Positions 52,198-61,204 are shown, counted from the stretch's first letter. The stretch: 64,000 nt of DNA from Caldilineaceae bacterium (GCA_022821545.1 JAJEDJ010000001.1:124001-188000); one strand, 5' to 3'. Translations and numbers: made by a program. Notes: generated from the letters alone by a model not told the origin.

Positions 52198-54081
52198 ATG
52201 CATCGCATTATCGATCCGCCCAAAGACCAATGGGACTTGCTGCCAACGCCACTTACCGCCGGCGAACGTCAGGTTGCCGAACTGTTTGATGCCAAACTGC
52301 CTTCTGAATGGGAGATGTACGTACAACCGTATCTCAATGGCTTAAGACCTGACTTGGTTCTTCTCAATCCATTCGCGGGCATCGCGGTGTTTGAAATAAA
52401 AGATTGGACCTTGGAGACTCTACAGAATGCGGTCCGAAGTTCCTCAAACAAGCACCCAATTCGCCAGATAACGCTCTACGAGGAAGAAATCTACGAACTC
52501 TACTGTCCGCGCCTGAATGATAGATATGGAAAGGCTGCAATTACTGCCGGTCTGATTTTCACGAAGATCCCTCAAGAGGAAGTTATCCGTATACTCTTTC
52601 CTGCCCAAAGTGAAGGAATGAGGAAACATCGTGACATATATCCAATTTCAGGATCGGAAACTGTCTCAGAAGGGAATGTCGGCGCTTTGTTCCCTGTATA
52701 CAGAAGATGGGGGGAGAAAAGGCCCTCGGAGTTTATGACAACTGATACAGCTGCAGACGTCAGAGGATGGTTGCACGAGCCAGGTTTTGGCCAAGATCAG
52801 CGTAAACCTATAAGACTCAATTTGGATCAGCAGGAGATCGCAAGAGTGCGAACAGCTTCCGGCTTTCGTCGAGTTAAAGGACCGGCGGGGTCGGGAAAGA
52901 GTTTAGCCCTCGCTGCTCGCGCAGCGGAGCTTGCAAGTCAAGAGAAGCAAGTTCTTGTATGCACGTTTAACATTACATTAATGAACTACCTACGTGATCT
53001 TGTTGCTCGATATGTCCGAACCGTTATAGGACAACGAAAAACACGACGGAAAGTCCTTCGGAGGCAGATAGAGTTCCGCCACTTTCACGGATGGTGTAAG
53101 TGGATCTGCATGGAGGCTGAGTTCGAAGAGGAATACAGTAGTCTCTGGACTCAAGATCAATCTAAAGAAGTACTAAACACTGACATGGCAAATCTAGTGA
53201 CACAGATCTATTCTGACTCTAGTATTTGTGAAAATCTGCCGAAGTATGATGCTGTCCTGGTCGATGAAGGCCAAGACTATAGACTGAATTGGTGGCAGAC
53301 TCTGCGAAAAGCGGTAAAGCCTGGTGGCGAAATGCTTCTTGTCGCCGACAAAACGCAGGACGTCTATGGAACTGCAGCAAGCTGGACTGAACAAGCAATG
53401 AATGGAGCAGGCTTTAGAGGCCGTTGGAAGGAACTCAAGAACAGTTATCGATTGCCAGATAAACTGACACCAATCTTGAATGTTTTCGGAGAAGAATTTC
53501 TTTTGCCCTCTGGTGTGGACGTCGACTTGCCTGTAGCTACGCAACTAGAGCTCGAAATTGAAGATCCGCCCGATTTGCGATGGGTGCAGGTGCGTTCGAG
53601 AGACTCATTAACCGAGATATCCTTCGAGGAAGTGCGGCGGCACATGCAGCTCCTGCAGGAAGATACAGCAATTCCCGACATTTTTTTTCTGGTGCAAGAC
53701 AACAGTCTGGGGCTCAAGTTGGTTGAGAGGTGCGGTCAACATAACATTAGTGTACTGCATACCTTTGGGATGGACGATTCATCGGAGCATGGAGTCGACA
53801 GCATTCGTAAGAATGAAGATTCCCGCCGACGGAAACTGTCTTTTTTCTTGGGGGATGCGAGGGTCAAAGCGACAACATTGCATAGCTTTAAGGGCTGGGA
53901 AGCGAGACATCTGGTAATACAATTCAACAGAATAGAGTCCCCTGAAGATCGGGCACTGTTTTACACAGCTCTCACCCGCCTGAAAAAGCATCGAAATGGG
54001 GGTAAGCTCACCGTAGTTTCGTCAAGTCAAGACCTTTCCCATTTTGGCAGAATCAACTTTCCGGACTATCTCGTTCGTTAG
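52198..54081 (+). CDS. NERD-domain nuclease fused to UvrD-like SF1 helicase
   Basis: 627 aa. N-terminal NERD (nuclease-related) domain, about 20-110: GERQVAELF, then RPDLVL with Asp52 and AVFEIKDW with Glu66 and Lys68, a PD-(D/E)XK-type active site. Then a complete SF1A helicase: Q-motif region LDQQEIARV, Walker A GPAGSGKS (228-235), Walker B DEGQD (356-360), motif III LLVADKTQDVYG, motif IV LKNSYRLP (413-420), motif V TTLHSFKGWE (559-568) and motif VI YTALTR (589-594). All key residues are present, so an active ATP-driven nuclease-helicase is expected. Much more AT-rich than the metabolic genes. NERD-UvrD proteins are known in DNA processing and anti-phage loci; the three nuclease genes upstream strengthen a defence role. 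The ribosome site (GAGGCTCTGG) is weak. Confidence 0.88.
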   Translation: MHRIIDPPKDQWDLLPTPLTAGERQVAELFDAKLPSEWEMYVQPYLNGLRPDLVLLNPFAGIAVFEIKDWTLETLQNAVRSSSNKHPIRQITLYEEEIYELYCPRLNDRYGKAAITAGLIFTKIPQEEVIRILFPAQSEGMRKHRDIYPISGSETVSEGNVGALFPVYRRWGEKRPSEFMTTDTAADVRGWLHEPGFGQDQRKPIRLNLDQQEIARVRTASGFRRVKGPAGSGKSLALAARAAELASQEKQVLVCTFNITLMNYLRDLVARYVRTVIGQRKTRRKVLRRQIEFRHFHGWCKWICMEAEFEEEYSSLWTQDQSKEVLNTDMANLVTQIYSDSSICENLPKYDAVLVDEGQDYRLNWWQTLRKAVKPGGEMLLVADKTQDVYGTAASWTEQAMNGAGFRGRWKELKNSYRLPDKLTPILNVFGEEFLLPSGVDVDLPVATQLELEIEDPPDLRWVQVRSRDSLTEISFEEVRRHMQLLQEDTAIPDIFFLVQDNSLGLKLVERCGQHNISVLHTFGMDDSSEHGVDSIRKNEDSRRRKLSFFLGDARVKATTLHSFKGWEARHLVIQFNRIESPEDRALFYTALTRLKKHRNGGKLTVVSSSQDLSHFGRINFPDYLVR

Positions 54082-54199
54082 TTGCCGAGAGGGATATCTA
54101 CATTCTCAATGGCGGAAGTGCGAGAATTACGACACGTTTGCATCAATTGAGCACACCCCTCACTTACTTTGTGACCACTATTCGTCGAAGGAGCGAAAT

Positions 54200-54454
54200 A
54201 TGAGTGTCGAAGCGGAATGGATGTCACGTGTTGAAACGCAGGTGGAAGGTCTTAAGGAAGAGACAAGCAAGTTGCGGGGGGTGCAGCTGGACCTAGTGAA
54301 AGAAACATCTGAATTGCGGGGGGCGTACGACCACTTGGCTACGAAGGAGGATGTGGCTAATTCCACGTTGACACAGGTCAAGTGGCTGATTGGCGTCGTG
54401 GCCGTGCCGACTGTGATAACTTTGATCAATATGATAATTCAGCTTACAGGCTAA
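54200..54454 (+). CDS. small coiled-coil protein with C-terminal membrane helix
   Basis: 84 aa from ATG 54200, 6 nt after GAAGGAG; an upstream frame extension has no ribosome site. Residues about 8-55 are heptad-like and charged, with two similar segments (VEGLKEETSKLRG and LDLVKETSELRG); then LATKEDVANSTLTQ and a hydrophobic helix (about 60-82) near the C-terminus. It resembles small coiled-coil/TM proteins (XhlA-like or DUF1640-like) found near phage and defence genes. It sits 118 bp after the nuclease-helicase gene, so a membrane effector or anchor is possible, but this is inference. Confidence 0.6.
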   Translation: MSVEAEWMSRVETQVEGLKEETSKLRGVQLDLVKETSELRGAYDHLATKEDVANSTLTQVKWLIGVVAVPTVITLINMIIQLTG

Positions 54455-54470
54455 GCTCTCAGGGCGCGCC

Positions 54471-54518
54471 AGGACGAGGAGAGAGCGGAGAGGAGAGAGG
54501 AGAGAGAGGGGAGAGCAG
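54471..54518. repeat. GA-rich low-complexity tract (right edge of island)
   Basis: About 48 bp of GAGAGG/GAGGAG variants on the plus strand, similar in type to 48639-48699. It lies between the small membrane-protein gene and the Gfo/Idh gene, where composition returns to GC-rich. Confidence 0.6.
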
Positions 54519-54574
54519 TCTCTCAATCCTCACTTCTCTGACCTCACTCCTTGCTTTTAGGGAGAGAAACCGCG

Positions 54575-55633
54575 ATGGAACTGCGAGTGGGACTTATCGG
54601 GTACGGCGGATGGACGCGGATGGCATATGTGCCGGCGCTGGGGCGGGACGGGCGCGCCAGGATTGTTTCGGCGGCCGCGCCGAGCGCGGCTACGCAGGAG
54701 CGGATTCGCAGTGAACTCGGATCCGACGTTGCGGTCTTTGCGAACGCCGAGGATCTGTTGAGCGGCCCCCAGGTCGATGCTGTCTTTATCGCCGTCTCCG
54801 ACGCGGCGCACGAGGAGGCGCTCGCCGCGGCGCTTGACGCCGAGGCGCCGATGTTCTATGAACCGCCCCTCTCCAACAAGCGGCGGCGTATTCGGCCAAT
54901 GGCGGCCAGGCTGCTGGCGGCTCCGCAGGTGACCCACGCGGACCTTGAAATCGGTTTTATCCCGGTCTTTGTGGAGGCGGCCAGGCGGGTGCGCAACGGG
55001 CTTATCGGCCAAGTGCATTCGGCATCGGTCCGATTGCAGTCGAACTGGGGCGCGGACCCGGGGGCAGACCTGAGTACGCTCAACCACATCGCCCCCTGGT
55101 ACGTGGATACTCTCAACCGCATCCTTGACGCAACACCCTCACGGGTCTTGATCCTTGAAGGCGAGGGCCTGCCGGGACGCGCACAGCGGCAGTGCCAGGG
55201 ACTCTACGATTATGGCGGCACGTGGGGAACGGTACAGGTCAATCTGGGCTGCGTGGTTGATCTGGAAACGACTGTCGAAGTTAACGGGGAAGACGGCGAC
55301 TTGATTGTTGATCTCTTCTCCGGCGAACTGCGCCAGCGCACACGCAGCCGGAGCGAATGGTCGGTGGAGCGTGTGGCGGAGTCCGAACCGCGCGCCGGCT
55401 GGCCCGGCATGAACGAATGCGTCACCGCTTTTCTTGACGCTGTTGCCGGCGAACCACTGATTGAAACGGAATCTGCCGCCTCCGAAGGCGACAGACTCAG
55501 AGAAGCGCCAGGCACCGGGCCGCTTCCGGCGGACGCAAGGTCGGTCGCCCAACTTCACCTGACAGGGATGGCAGCCGAGGCGTCGAAGGAGAGCGGCGGC
55601 TGGGCGGAGATAGAAGGTATCGACTCTCTATGA
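54575..55633 (+). CDS. Gfo/Idh/MocA-like oxidoreductase with atypical EPP motif
   Basis: 352 aa from ATG 54575 (AGGGAGAG about 8 nt upstream; a TTG 24 bp earlier is less likely). Rossmann start VGLIGYGGWTRMAYVPAL, VFIAVSDAAHEE, then FYEPPLSN where most relatives have EKP; the catalytic Lys is therefore missing from its usual place. The C-terminal half contains NHIAPWYVDTLN. It may be a non-catalytic or mechanistically different member. Its 5' region, including the ribosome site, has a decayed copy at 51398-51708, so the nuclease-helicase gene lies between two direct copies. Convergent with the luciferase-like gene (29 bp apart). Confidence 0.8.
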   Translation: MELRVGLIGYGGWTRMAYVPALGRDGRARIVSAAAPSAATQERIRSELGSDVAVFANAEDLLSGPQVDAVFIAVSDAAHEEALAAALDAEAPMFYEPPLSNKRRRIRPMAARLLAAPQVTHADLEIGFIPVFVEAARRVRNGLIGQVHSASVRLQSNWGADPGADLSTLNHIAPWYVDTLNRILDATPSRVLILEGEGLPGRAQRQCQGLYDYGGTWGTVQVNLGCVVDLETTVEVNGEDGDLIVDLFSGELRQRTRSRSEWSVERVAESEPRAGWPGMNECVTAFLDAVAGEPLIETESAASEGDRLREAPGTGPLPADARSVAQLHLTGMAAEASKESGGWAEIEGIDSL

Positions 55634-55662
55634 GCGGCAGGCGCCCCGCAGTCCCCTAACTC

Positions 55663-56532
55663 TCACGCGGTCTGATGGACAGGGAATACGTCAGACGCGA
55701 TCCTCTCCATCTGATCCTGAATGGCGCCGGCGGTGGGCGCGGTGTTGAAGTCGAAGAGCATGTGCTCGACGCCGGCTTCGGCGTAGCGGCCGATGCGATC
55801 ACTGACCTCGGACGTTGACCCTCTGAGAATGGACACTTCGGGATCGGCCTGGTCGCCGAGTTCGGTGCGGGCATGGAACACGACGGTGCGCGGCTCGCCG
55901 TTCGCCCAGGCGCGCATCTTGGCAACGCCGGCGGCGACCTCCTCCGGCTCGATGTGGATCGGATGCCAGCCGCTTGCCTTCGTCGCCGCGCGCCGGATGG
56001 CCGCGTCGCTCAACCCGCCGATCGTGAACGGCGGTCCGCCAGCCTGCGCCGGTTTCGGCTCGAACGCGCTCTCCTCGAAGTTGATCCACTCACCCTGGAA
56101 TGACGGCTCGTCCTCGCTCCACAGGACGCGCATCACGTCCATCCACTCATCCATCATGCGGCCGCGCTTTTTGAAGTCGGTGCGCAAGTAGCGGTACTCG
56201 TCATCCATCCATCCCACGCCGATGCCCAGGATCAAGCGCCCGTCTGAGTACTGATCAACCGCGGCCGCCTGCTTTGCAGCCAGGATCGGATCGCGCTGCG
56301 GCAGCACCAGTACGGTCGTCCCCAGCGTAATCTTCTCGGTGACGGCCGCCACGTATCCCAGCGTGACGAAGGTCTCGATCATGCAGTAATCGCTGAATCT
56401 CTGATGCACAAGCACGTGGTCGGCGGCCCACAGGGAGTCGTAACCGGCCTGCTCTGCCGCCTGCGCCACCTGGTGGACGGCTTGCGGCGACTTCGCCGGT
56501 CCGTGGCTGGGAAGAAAGACACCAAATTTCAT
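55663..56532 (-). CDS. LLM-class (luciferase-like) flavin/F420-dependent oxidoreductase
   Basis: 289 aa. TIM-barrel luciferase-like start MKFGVFLPSHGP, AEQAGYDSLWAADHV, a long TTVLVLPQRDP strand, GRLILGIGVGWMDDEY and PFTIGGLSDAAIRRAA. Such LLM proteins commonly use F420 or FMN. Single domain, cytoplasmic. Minus strand, downstream of the sulfatase cluster with a 97-bp gap; may take part in oxidising a liberated sugar or a sulfonate-type compound. Confidence 0.85.
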   Translation of the reverse strand: MKFGVFLPSHGPAKSPQAVHQVAQAAEQAGYDSLWAADHVLVHQRFSDYCMIETFVTLGYVAAVTEKITLGTTVLVLPQRDPILAAKQAAAVDQYSDGRLILGIGVGWMDDEYRYLRTDFKKRGRMMDEWMDVMRVLWSEDEPSFQGEWINFEESAFEPKPAQAGGPPFTIGGLSDAAIRRAATKASGWHPIHIEPEEVAAGVAKMRAWANGEPRTVVFHARTELGDQADPEVSILRGSTSEVSDRIGRYAEAGVEHMLFDFNTAPTAGAIQDQMERIASDVFPVHQTA

Positions 56533-56629
56533 CGTGGACCTCCTTCTTGTTTCTCGTTCTCTTCAGATAGATATAGGCAGTGTGGGGCGAATTCAGCGGT
56601 CGGGAAAGAGCCGCCGCGCCGCCGGCTGA

Positions 56630-58099
56630 TCAGGCGTTCCCGGGAACGGGGATTCCCTGAATTGCCAGCTCGTGTTCCGGCTTGAGCAGAAAGACGTGGG
56701 CGTCGCCGATACGCCTCGCTTCGGCCAGGAGATAGTCGAAGCAGGCAGCGCGTACTTCATCACAAGCGGGATCATAGAAACGATTATGCAACTCGTGGGG
56801 GTCGTTCTCCAAGTCGTACAGCTCGCACAGATCAGTCAGGTTCCAGACCAGCTTCCAGCGCCCGTCGGTCACCATGCGGGAGGAGTAGTGCCCCCACGGG
56901 TCGCCGTGATACTGCGCGTAGTGCATAGTGCGCGGCCAGTCGGCCTCGCCGGCGGCCAGCGGCAGCAGAGACTGCCCGTGAAGGCTCCGCCCCGACAAGC
57001 TGTCCTGTTCCGCACCCGTCATCAGGTGCAGACAGGTGGCCGTCGCGTCCATCAGGTGAACAAAGGAACTGTTGCGCGACGCGCCGCCGTCCCCAGGCGG
57101 CTTCAGAAGCATGGGGATGCGGTAGGTCTCGTCATACATATAGGCGCCCTTATTCATCAGCCCGTGCGACCCGGCCATGTCGCCATGATCGGCCGTGAAG
57201 ATGATGGCGGTATCTTCATAGAGGCCGAGCTGCTTGAGCGTTGACACGACGTCACCGACCATCGCGTCGATCAGCTCTATGTAGGAGAAGCAGCAGGCCA
57301 GCAACTCCTTCAACTCCCGGTCCTGTTCCTCAGGGGAGAGACCGCCGGCTTTTGACTCGTTCAAGAGGCGGATTTTCCTCTGGTTGATCGGTTTGCCCTC
57401 AAAGGTGTCATGGCGATTGGGCCACATTTCGATGTCGGCCGGGTCGTAGCGAATGCCCCATTCTTCCGGCACCATCCAGGGAAAGTGGGGGCCGGGGAAG
57501 GAGCAGGTAGCGAAAAAGGGCCTTGTCGCGTCCCGCGTGCGCAGAAATTCCTGCGTGTAGCGGGCCGCGACGACATCGGGGAAGCCCTCCATGGCCACGT
57601 CCAGGGTGCCGGCTGTACCGCGCCCGACGCTTTGAACAAGGGGTGCGATGCGCGTGTTGGGGTGCCAGTGCGAACTGTCCAGAAAGACTGGCCCGCCTGC
57701 GTGCGGCTGGTCGTGGGTGTGGTGAAATCGGGAGTCGAAGAGGTCCTGGGCGGGGCCGATGTGCCACTTGCCGAACCAGGCCGACTCGTAGTCGCTCTGA
57801 TCGTCGACCCAGTCCTGCAGCATGGTCACGTCAGGCCGCAGGTGTTCGCAGTAGGAATAATGGGGGGTCGAGTTGTTGAACATGTGATGGCCGTGGGGGT
57901 AGAGGCCGGTGAGCAGGCTGGCGCGGGCGGGCGAGCAGAGAGCCAAGGGCGTATAGGCCCTTTCAAAGACGCAGGAGTCACCGGCCAGGGCGGAGATGTT
58001 GGGCGTTCTGACCAGTGTCTGCCGGTAACAGGTCAACAGGTCGATCCGCAGCTGATCGCAAAGGAGGATCAGGACGTTGGGTTTGCTGGCGCTGGCCAT
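56630..58099 (-). CDS. cysteine-type sulfatase 1
   Basis: 489 aa alkaline-phosphatase-fold sulfatase. Metal Asp in LLCDQLR (about 15), formylglycine site CSPAR with Cys55 followed by LLTGLYPHGHH, GKWHIG, FTADHGD and NKGAYMYDE. A C-terminal alpha/beta subdomain carries WKLVWNLTDLCELYDLENDPHE. No signal peptide, so desulfation should happen in the cytoplasm after import. AAAGGCA precedes the ATG. Third gene of a tandem trio in transcription order; it diverges from the other two in the last ~100 residues. Confidence 0.92.
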   Translation of the reverse strand: MASASKPNVLILLCDQLRIDLLTCYRQTLVRTPNISALAGDSCVFERAYTPLALCSPARASLLTGLYPHGHHMFNNSTPHYSYCEHLRPDVTMLQDWVDDQSDYESAWFGKWHIGPAQDLFDSRFHHTHDQPHAGGPVFLDSSHWHPNTRIAPLVQSVGRGTAGTLDVAMEGFPDVVAARYTQEFLRTRDATRPFFATCSFPGPHFPWMVPEEWGIRYDPADIEMWPNRHDTFEGKPINQRKIRLLNESKAGGLSPEEQDRELKELLACCFSYIELIDAMVGDVVSTLKQLGLYEDTAIIFTADHGDMAGSHGLMNKGAYMYDETYRIPMLLKPPGDGGASRNSSFVHLMDATATCLHLMTGAEQDSLSGRSLHGQSLLPLAAGEADWPRTMHYAQYHGDPWGHYSSRMVTDGRWKLVWNLTDLCELYDLENDPHELHNRFYDPACDEVRAACFDYLLAEARRIGDAHVFLLKPEHELAIQGIPVPGNA

Positions 58100-58120
58100 A
58101 CCAGTTGCCTTTCGTTGGAA

Positions 58121-59623
58121 TCAGAGTCCGGCCGTTCCCTGTGCCGCTATTTCGACTTGCGGCAGCAGCAGGCGCAGCTGCGCGTCGTCGGTGCGTTTCG
58201 CCTCCGCCATCAGATAGTCGAAGCAGCGGGCGCGTACATCTTCGTATTGGGGATCGTAGAAGCGGTTGTTCAACTCGTGGGGATCGTTTTCCAGATCATA
58301 CAGCTCGCAGAGGTCGGTCAGATTCCACACGAGTTTCCAGCGGCCGTCGGTCACCATGCGCGCCGAGTAGTGACCGTACCAGTCGCCGTGGTATTCGGCG
58401 TAGTGCATGGCCCGGCCCCAGTCGTCGTTTCCCTGCATGAGAGGGAGCAGTGACTCTCCGTGCAGGTTCTGGCCCATCATGCTCTCCTGTTTTTCCCCGG
58501 CCATCAGGTGCAGGCAGGTCGCGGTTACATCCATCAGATGCACAAACGCGGCGCTGCGGCCGGGTTGGGGCGTTCCCGGGGCCTTTAGCAGCAAGGGGAT
58601 GCGGTAGATCTCGTCGTACATGTAGGCGCCCTTGTTCATAAGGCCATGGGAACCGGCCATATCGCCGTGATCGGCCGTGAAGATGATGGCTGTTTCCTCA
58701 TATAGGTCCAACTCTTTGAGTGTTGCCACCAATTCGCCAACCATCCGGTCGATCAGCTCCAGATAGGAGAAGCAACAGGCCAGCAGCTCCTGCAATTCCC
58801 GGTCCTTCCTTTCCTGCGTCTGTCGGGATTCCCCGTCCGGCAGCGGGCGCGCCGCGGAAGGCGGGAGGCCTTCCGCGCGAACGTCCTGCATCAGGCGCAG
58901 CTTTCTCTGGTTTATCGGTTTTCCTTCAAAATTGTCAAAGCGGTTGGGCCACAATTCGATGTCAGCCGGGTCATAGCGAATGCCCCATTCGTCCGGGACC
59001 ATCCAGGGGCTGTGCGGCCCGGGGAAGGAGCAGGTGAGGAAAAAGGGCCTCGCGCCGTCGCGGTTGTGCAGGAACTCCTGGGCGTAACGGGCCGCGACCA
59101 CATCAGGGAAGCCCTCCATCGCCACGTCCAGCGTACCTGCCGTACCCCGCCCGACGCTCTCCACCAGGGGTGCGATGCGCGTGTTGGGATGCCAGTGTGA
59201 ACTGGTCAGAAATACGGGGCCGCCCTCGTATGGTTTCTGCGTATGGTGGAAGCGGGAGTCAAACAGGTCCTGGGCAGGGCCGACGTGCCACTTGCCAAAC
59301 CAAGCCGACTCGTAGTCGCTCTCATCGTCTACCCAGTCCTGTATCATGGCGACGCCGGGCCGCAGCTGCTCGCAGTAGGAGTAGCGGGGAGTCGAGTTGT
59401 TGAACATGTGGTGGCCGTGGGGGTAGAGGCCGGTGAGCAGGCTGGCGCGAGCGGGCGAGCAGATCGCGCAGGGCGTATAGGCCCGCTCGAAAACACAGGA
59501 ATCCTGGGCCAGGGCGGAGATGTGCGGTGTGCGCACGAGCGTCTCCTGGTAACAGCTCAACAGATCGATCCGCAGCTGGTCGCAAAGGAGGATCAGGACG
59601 TTGGGTTTGCTGGCATTGGCCAT
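58121..59623 (-). CDS. cysteine-type sulfatase 2
   Basis: 500 aa. Same layout, with CSPAR at Cys55, FTADHGD and the WKLVWNLTDL block. It has a unique ~15-residue insert (about 262-277, SAARPLPDGESRQTQ) before the helix KDRELQELLACC, and GELVATLKEL in place of GDVV. Its C-terminal ~180 residues, and the underlying DNA (about 58121-58720), are almost identical to sulfatase 3 (59645-60240), which points to recent duplication or gene conversion. No signal peptide. Confidence 0.92.
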   Translation of the reverse strand: MANASKPNVLILLCDQLRIDLLSCYQETLVRTPHISALAQDSCVFERAYTPCAICSPARASLLTGLYPHGHHMFNNSTPRYSYCEQLRPGVAMIQDWVDDESDYESAWFGKWHVGPAQDLFDSRFHHTQKPYEGGPVFLTSSHWHPNTRIAPLVESVGRGTAGTLDVAMEGFPDVVAARYAQEFLHNRDGARPFFLTCSFPGPHSPWMVPDEWGIRYDPADIELWPNRFDNFEGKPINQRKLRLMQDVRAEGLPPSAARPLPDGESRQTQERKDRELQELLACCFSYLELIDRMVGELVATLKELDLYEETAIIFTADHGDMAGSHGLMNKGAYMYDEIYRIPLLLKAPGTPQPGRSAAFVHLMDVTATCLHLMAGEKQESMMGQNLHGESLLPLMQGNDDWGRAMHYAEYHGDWYGHYSARMVTDGRWKLVWNLTDLCELYDLENDPHELNNRFYDPQYEDVRARCFDYLMAEAKRTDDAQLRLLLPQVEIAAQGTAGL

Positions 59624-59644
59624 ACCAATTGCCTTTCGTTGGAG

Positions 59645-61105
59645 TCAGAGTCCGGCCGTTCCCTGTGCCGCTATTTCGACCTGCGGCAGGAGCAGGCGCA
59701 GCTGCGCGTCGTCGGTGCGTTTCGCCTCCGCCATCAGATAGTCGAAACAGCGGGCGCGCACATCTTCGTACTGGGGATCGTAGAAGCGGTTGTTTAGTTC
59801 GTGGGGATCGTTTTCCAGGTCATACAGCTCGCAGAGGTCGGTCAGGTTCCACACCAGCTTCCAGCGGCCGTCGGTCACCATGCGCGCCGAGTAGTGACCG
59901 TACCAGTCGCCGTGGTATTCGGCGTAGTGCATGGCCCGGCCCCAGTCGTCGTTTCCCCGCACGAGAGGGAGCAGTGACTCGCCGTGCAGGTTCCGGCCCA
60001 TCATGCTCTCCTGTTTTTCCCCCGCCATCAGGTGGAGGCAGGTCGCGGTCACATCCATCAGATGCACAAACGCGGCGCTGCGGCCGGGTTGGGGCGTTCC
60101 CGGGGCCTTTACCAGCAAGGGGATGCGGTAGATCTCGTCATACATGTAGGCGCCCTTGTTCATAAGGCCATGGGAACCGGCCATATCGCCATGATCGGCA
60201 GTGAAGATGATGGCGGTATCTTCATATAGATCCAGCTCTTTGAGTGTTGCCACTACGTCACCGACCATCGCGTCGATCAGCTCCAGATAGGAGAAGCAGC
60301 AGGCCAGCAGCTCCTTAAGCTCCCGGTCCTGTTCCTCTGAGGAGAGACCACCGGCATTTGCCGCGTTCAAGAGGCGGATTTTCCTCTGGTTGATCGGTTT
60401 GCCCTCAAAGGTGTCATGGCGGTTGGGCCACATTTCGACGTCGGCCGGGTCATAGCGAATGCCCCATTCGTCCGGGACCATCCAGGGAAAGTGAGGACCG
60501 GGGAAGGAACAGATCGCGAAAAAGGGCCTTGTCGCGTCCCGCGTCCTCAGAAGTTTCTGCGTGTAGCGGGCCGCGGCCACATCGGGAAAGCCCTCCATCG
60601 CCACGTCCAGCGTTCCGGCGGCGCCGCGCCCGACGCTCTGAACAAGGGGGGCGATTTGCCTTTTGTTGTTCCAGTTCGTGGTGTGCAGGAAGACGGGCCC
60701 ACCTTCGTAGGGCTCGTCTTGCGTATAGTGGAAGCGGGAGTCGAACAGGTCCTGGGCAGTGCCGACGTGCCACTTGCCGAACCAGGCCGACTCGTAGTCG
60801 CTCTCCGCGTCGATCCAGTCCTGTATCATGGCGACGTCGGGCCGCAGCCGCTGGCAATAGGAGTAGCGGGGAGTCGAGTTGTTGAACATGTGGTGGCCGT
60901 GGGGGTAGAGGCCGGTGAGCAGGCTGGCGCGAGCGGGCGAGCAGATCGCGCAGGGCGTATAGGCCCGCTCGAAAACACAGGAATCCTGCGCCAGGGCGGA
61001 GATGTGCGGTGTACGCACGAGCGTCTCCCGATAGCAGGCCAGCAGATCGAGGCGCAGCTGGTCGCAGAGAAAGATCAGGAGATTGGGTTTGCTCGCGTTG
61101 GCCAT
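59645..61105 (-). CDS. cysteine-type sulfatase 3 (mosaic of 1 and 2)
   Basis: 486 aa from ATG 61105, chosen since MANASKPN matches the paralogue starts and GAGAGGA is 6 nt upstream (two in-frame starts lie just before). CSPAR at Cys55. N-terminal ~90 residues and the C-terminal part follow sulfatase 2, while the middle follows sulfatase 1 (TRDATRPFFA, FPGPHFPWMVP, HDTFEGKPINQRKIRLLN). This switching is best explained by gene conversion within the cluster. Likely acts on a sulfated sugar related to those of its neighbours. Confidence 0.92.
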   Translation of the reverse strand: MANASKPNLLIFLCDQLRLDLLACYRETLVRTPHISALAQDSCVFERAYTPCAICSPARASLLTGLYPHGHHMFNNSTPRYSYCQRLRPDVAMIQDWIDAESDYESAWFGKWHVGTAQDLFDSRFHYTQDEPYEGGPVFLHTTNWNNKRQIAPLVQSVGRGAAGTLDVAMEGFPDVAAARYTQKLLRTRDATRPFFAICSFPGPHFPWMVPDEWGIRYDPADVEMWPNRHDTFEGKPINQRKIRLLNAANAGGLSSEEQDRELKELLACCFSYLELIDAMVGDVVATLKELDLYEDTAIIFTADHGDMAGSHGLMNKGAYMYDEIYRIPLLVKAPGTPQPGRSAAFVHLMDVTATCLHLMAGEKQESMMGRNLHGESLLPLVRGNDDWGRAMHYAEYHGDWYGHYSARMVTDGRWKLVWNLTDLCELYDLENDPHELNNRFYDPQYEDVRARCFDYLMAEAKRTDDAQLRLLLPQVEIAAQGTAGL

Positions 61106-61204
61106 GTACATTCCTCTCCCGTTCAAGGGGTCGAGGATGCGCCAATAGACTCTGTTGGTGGAATCGTTCTCGAAAACACCGCCCTTCCAGTTTTGGCGGG
61201 CCGT

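Noticed and set aside
54044..54199. N-terminal extension of the small coiled-coil membrane protein into the end of the helicase gene
   Set aside because: No ribosome site at the far start and no heptad or other pattern before the ATG at 54200, which has GAAGGAG in place.
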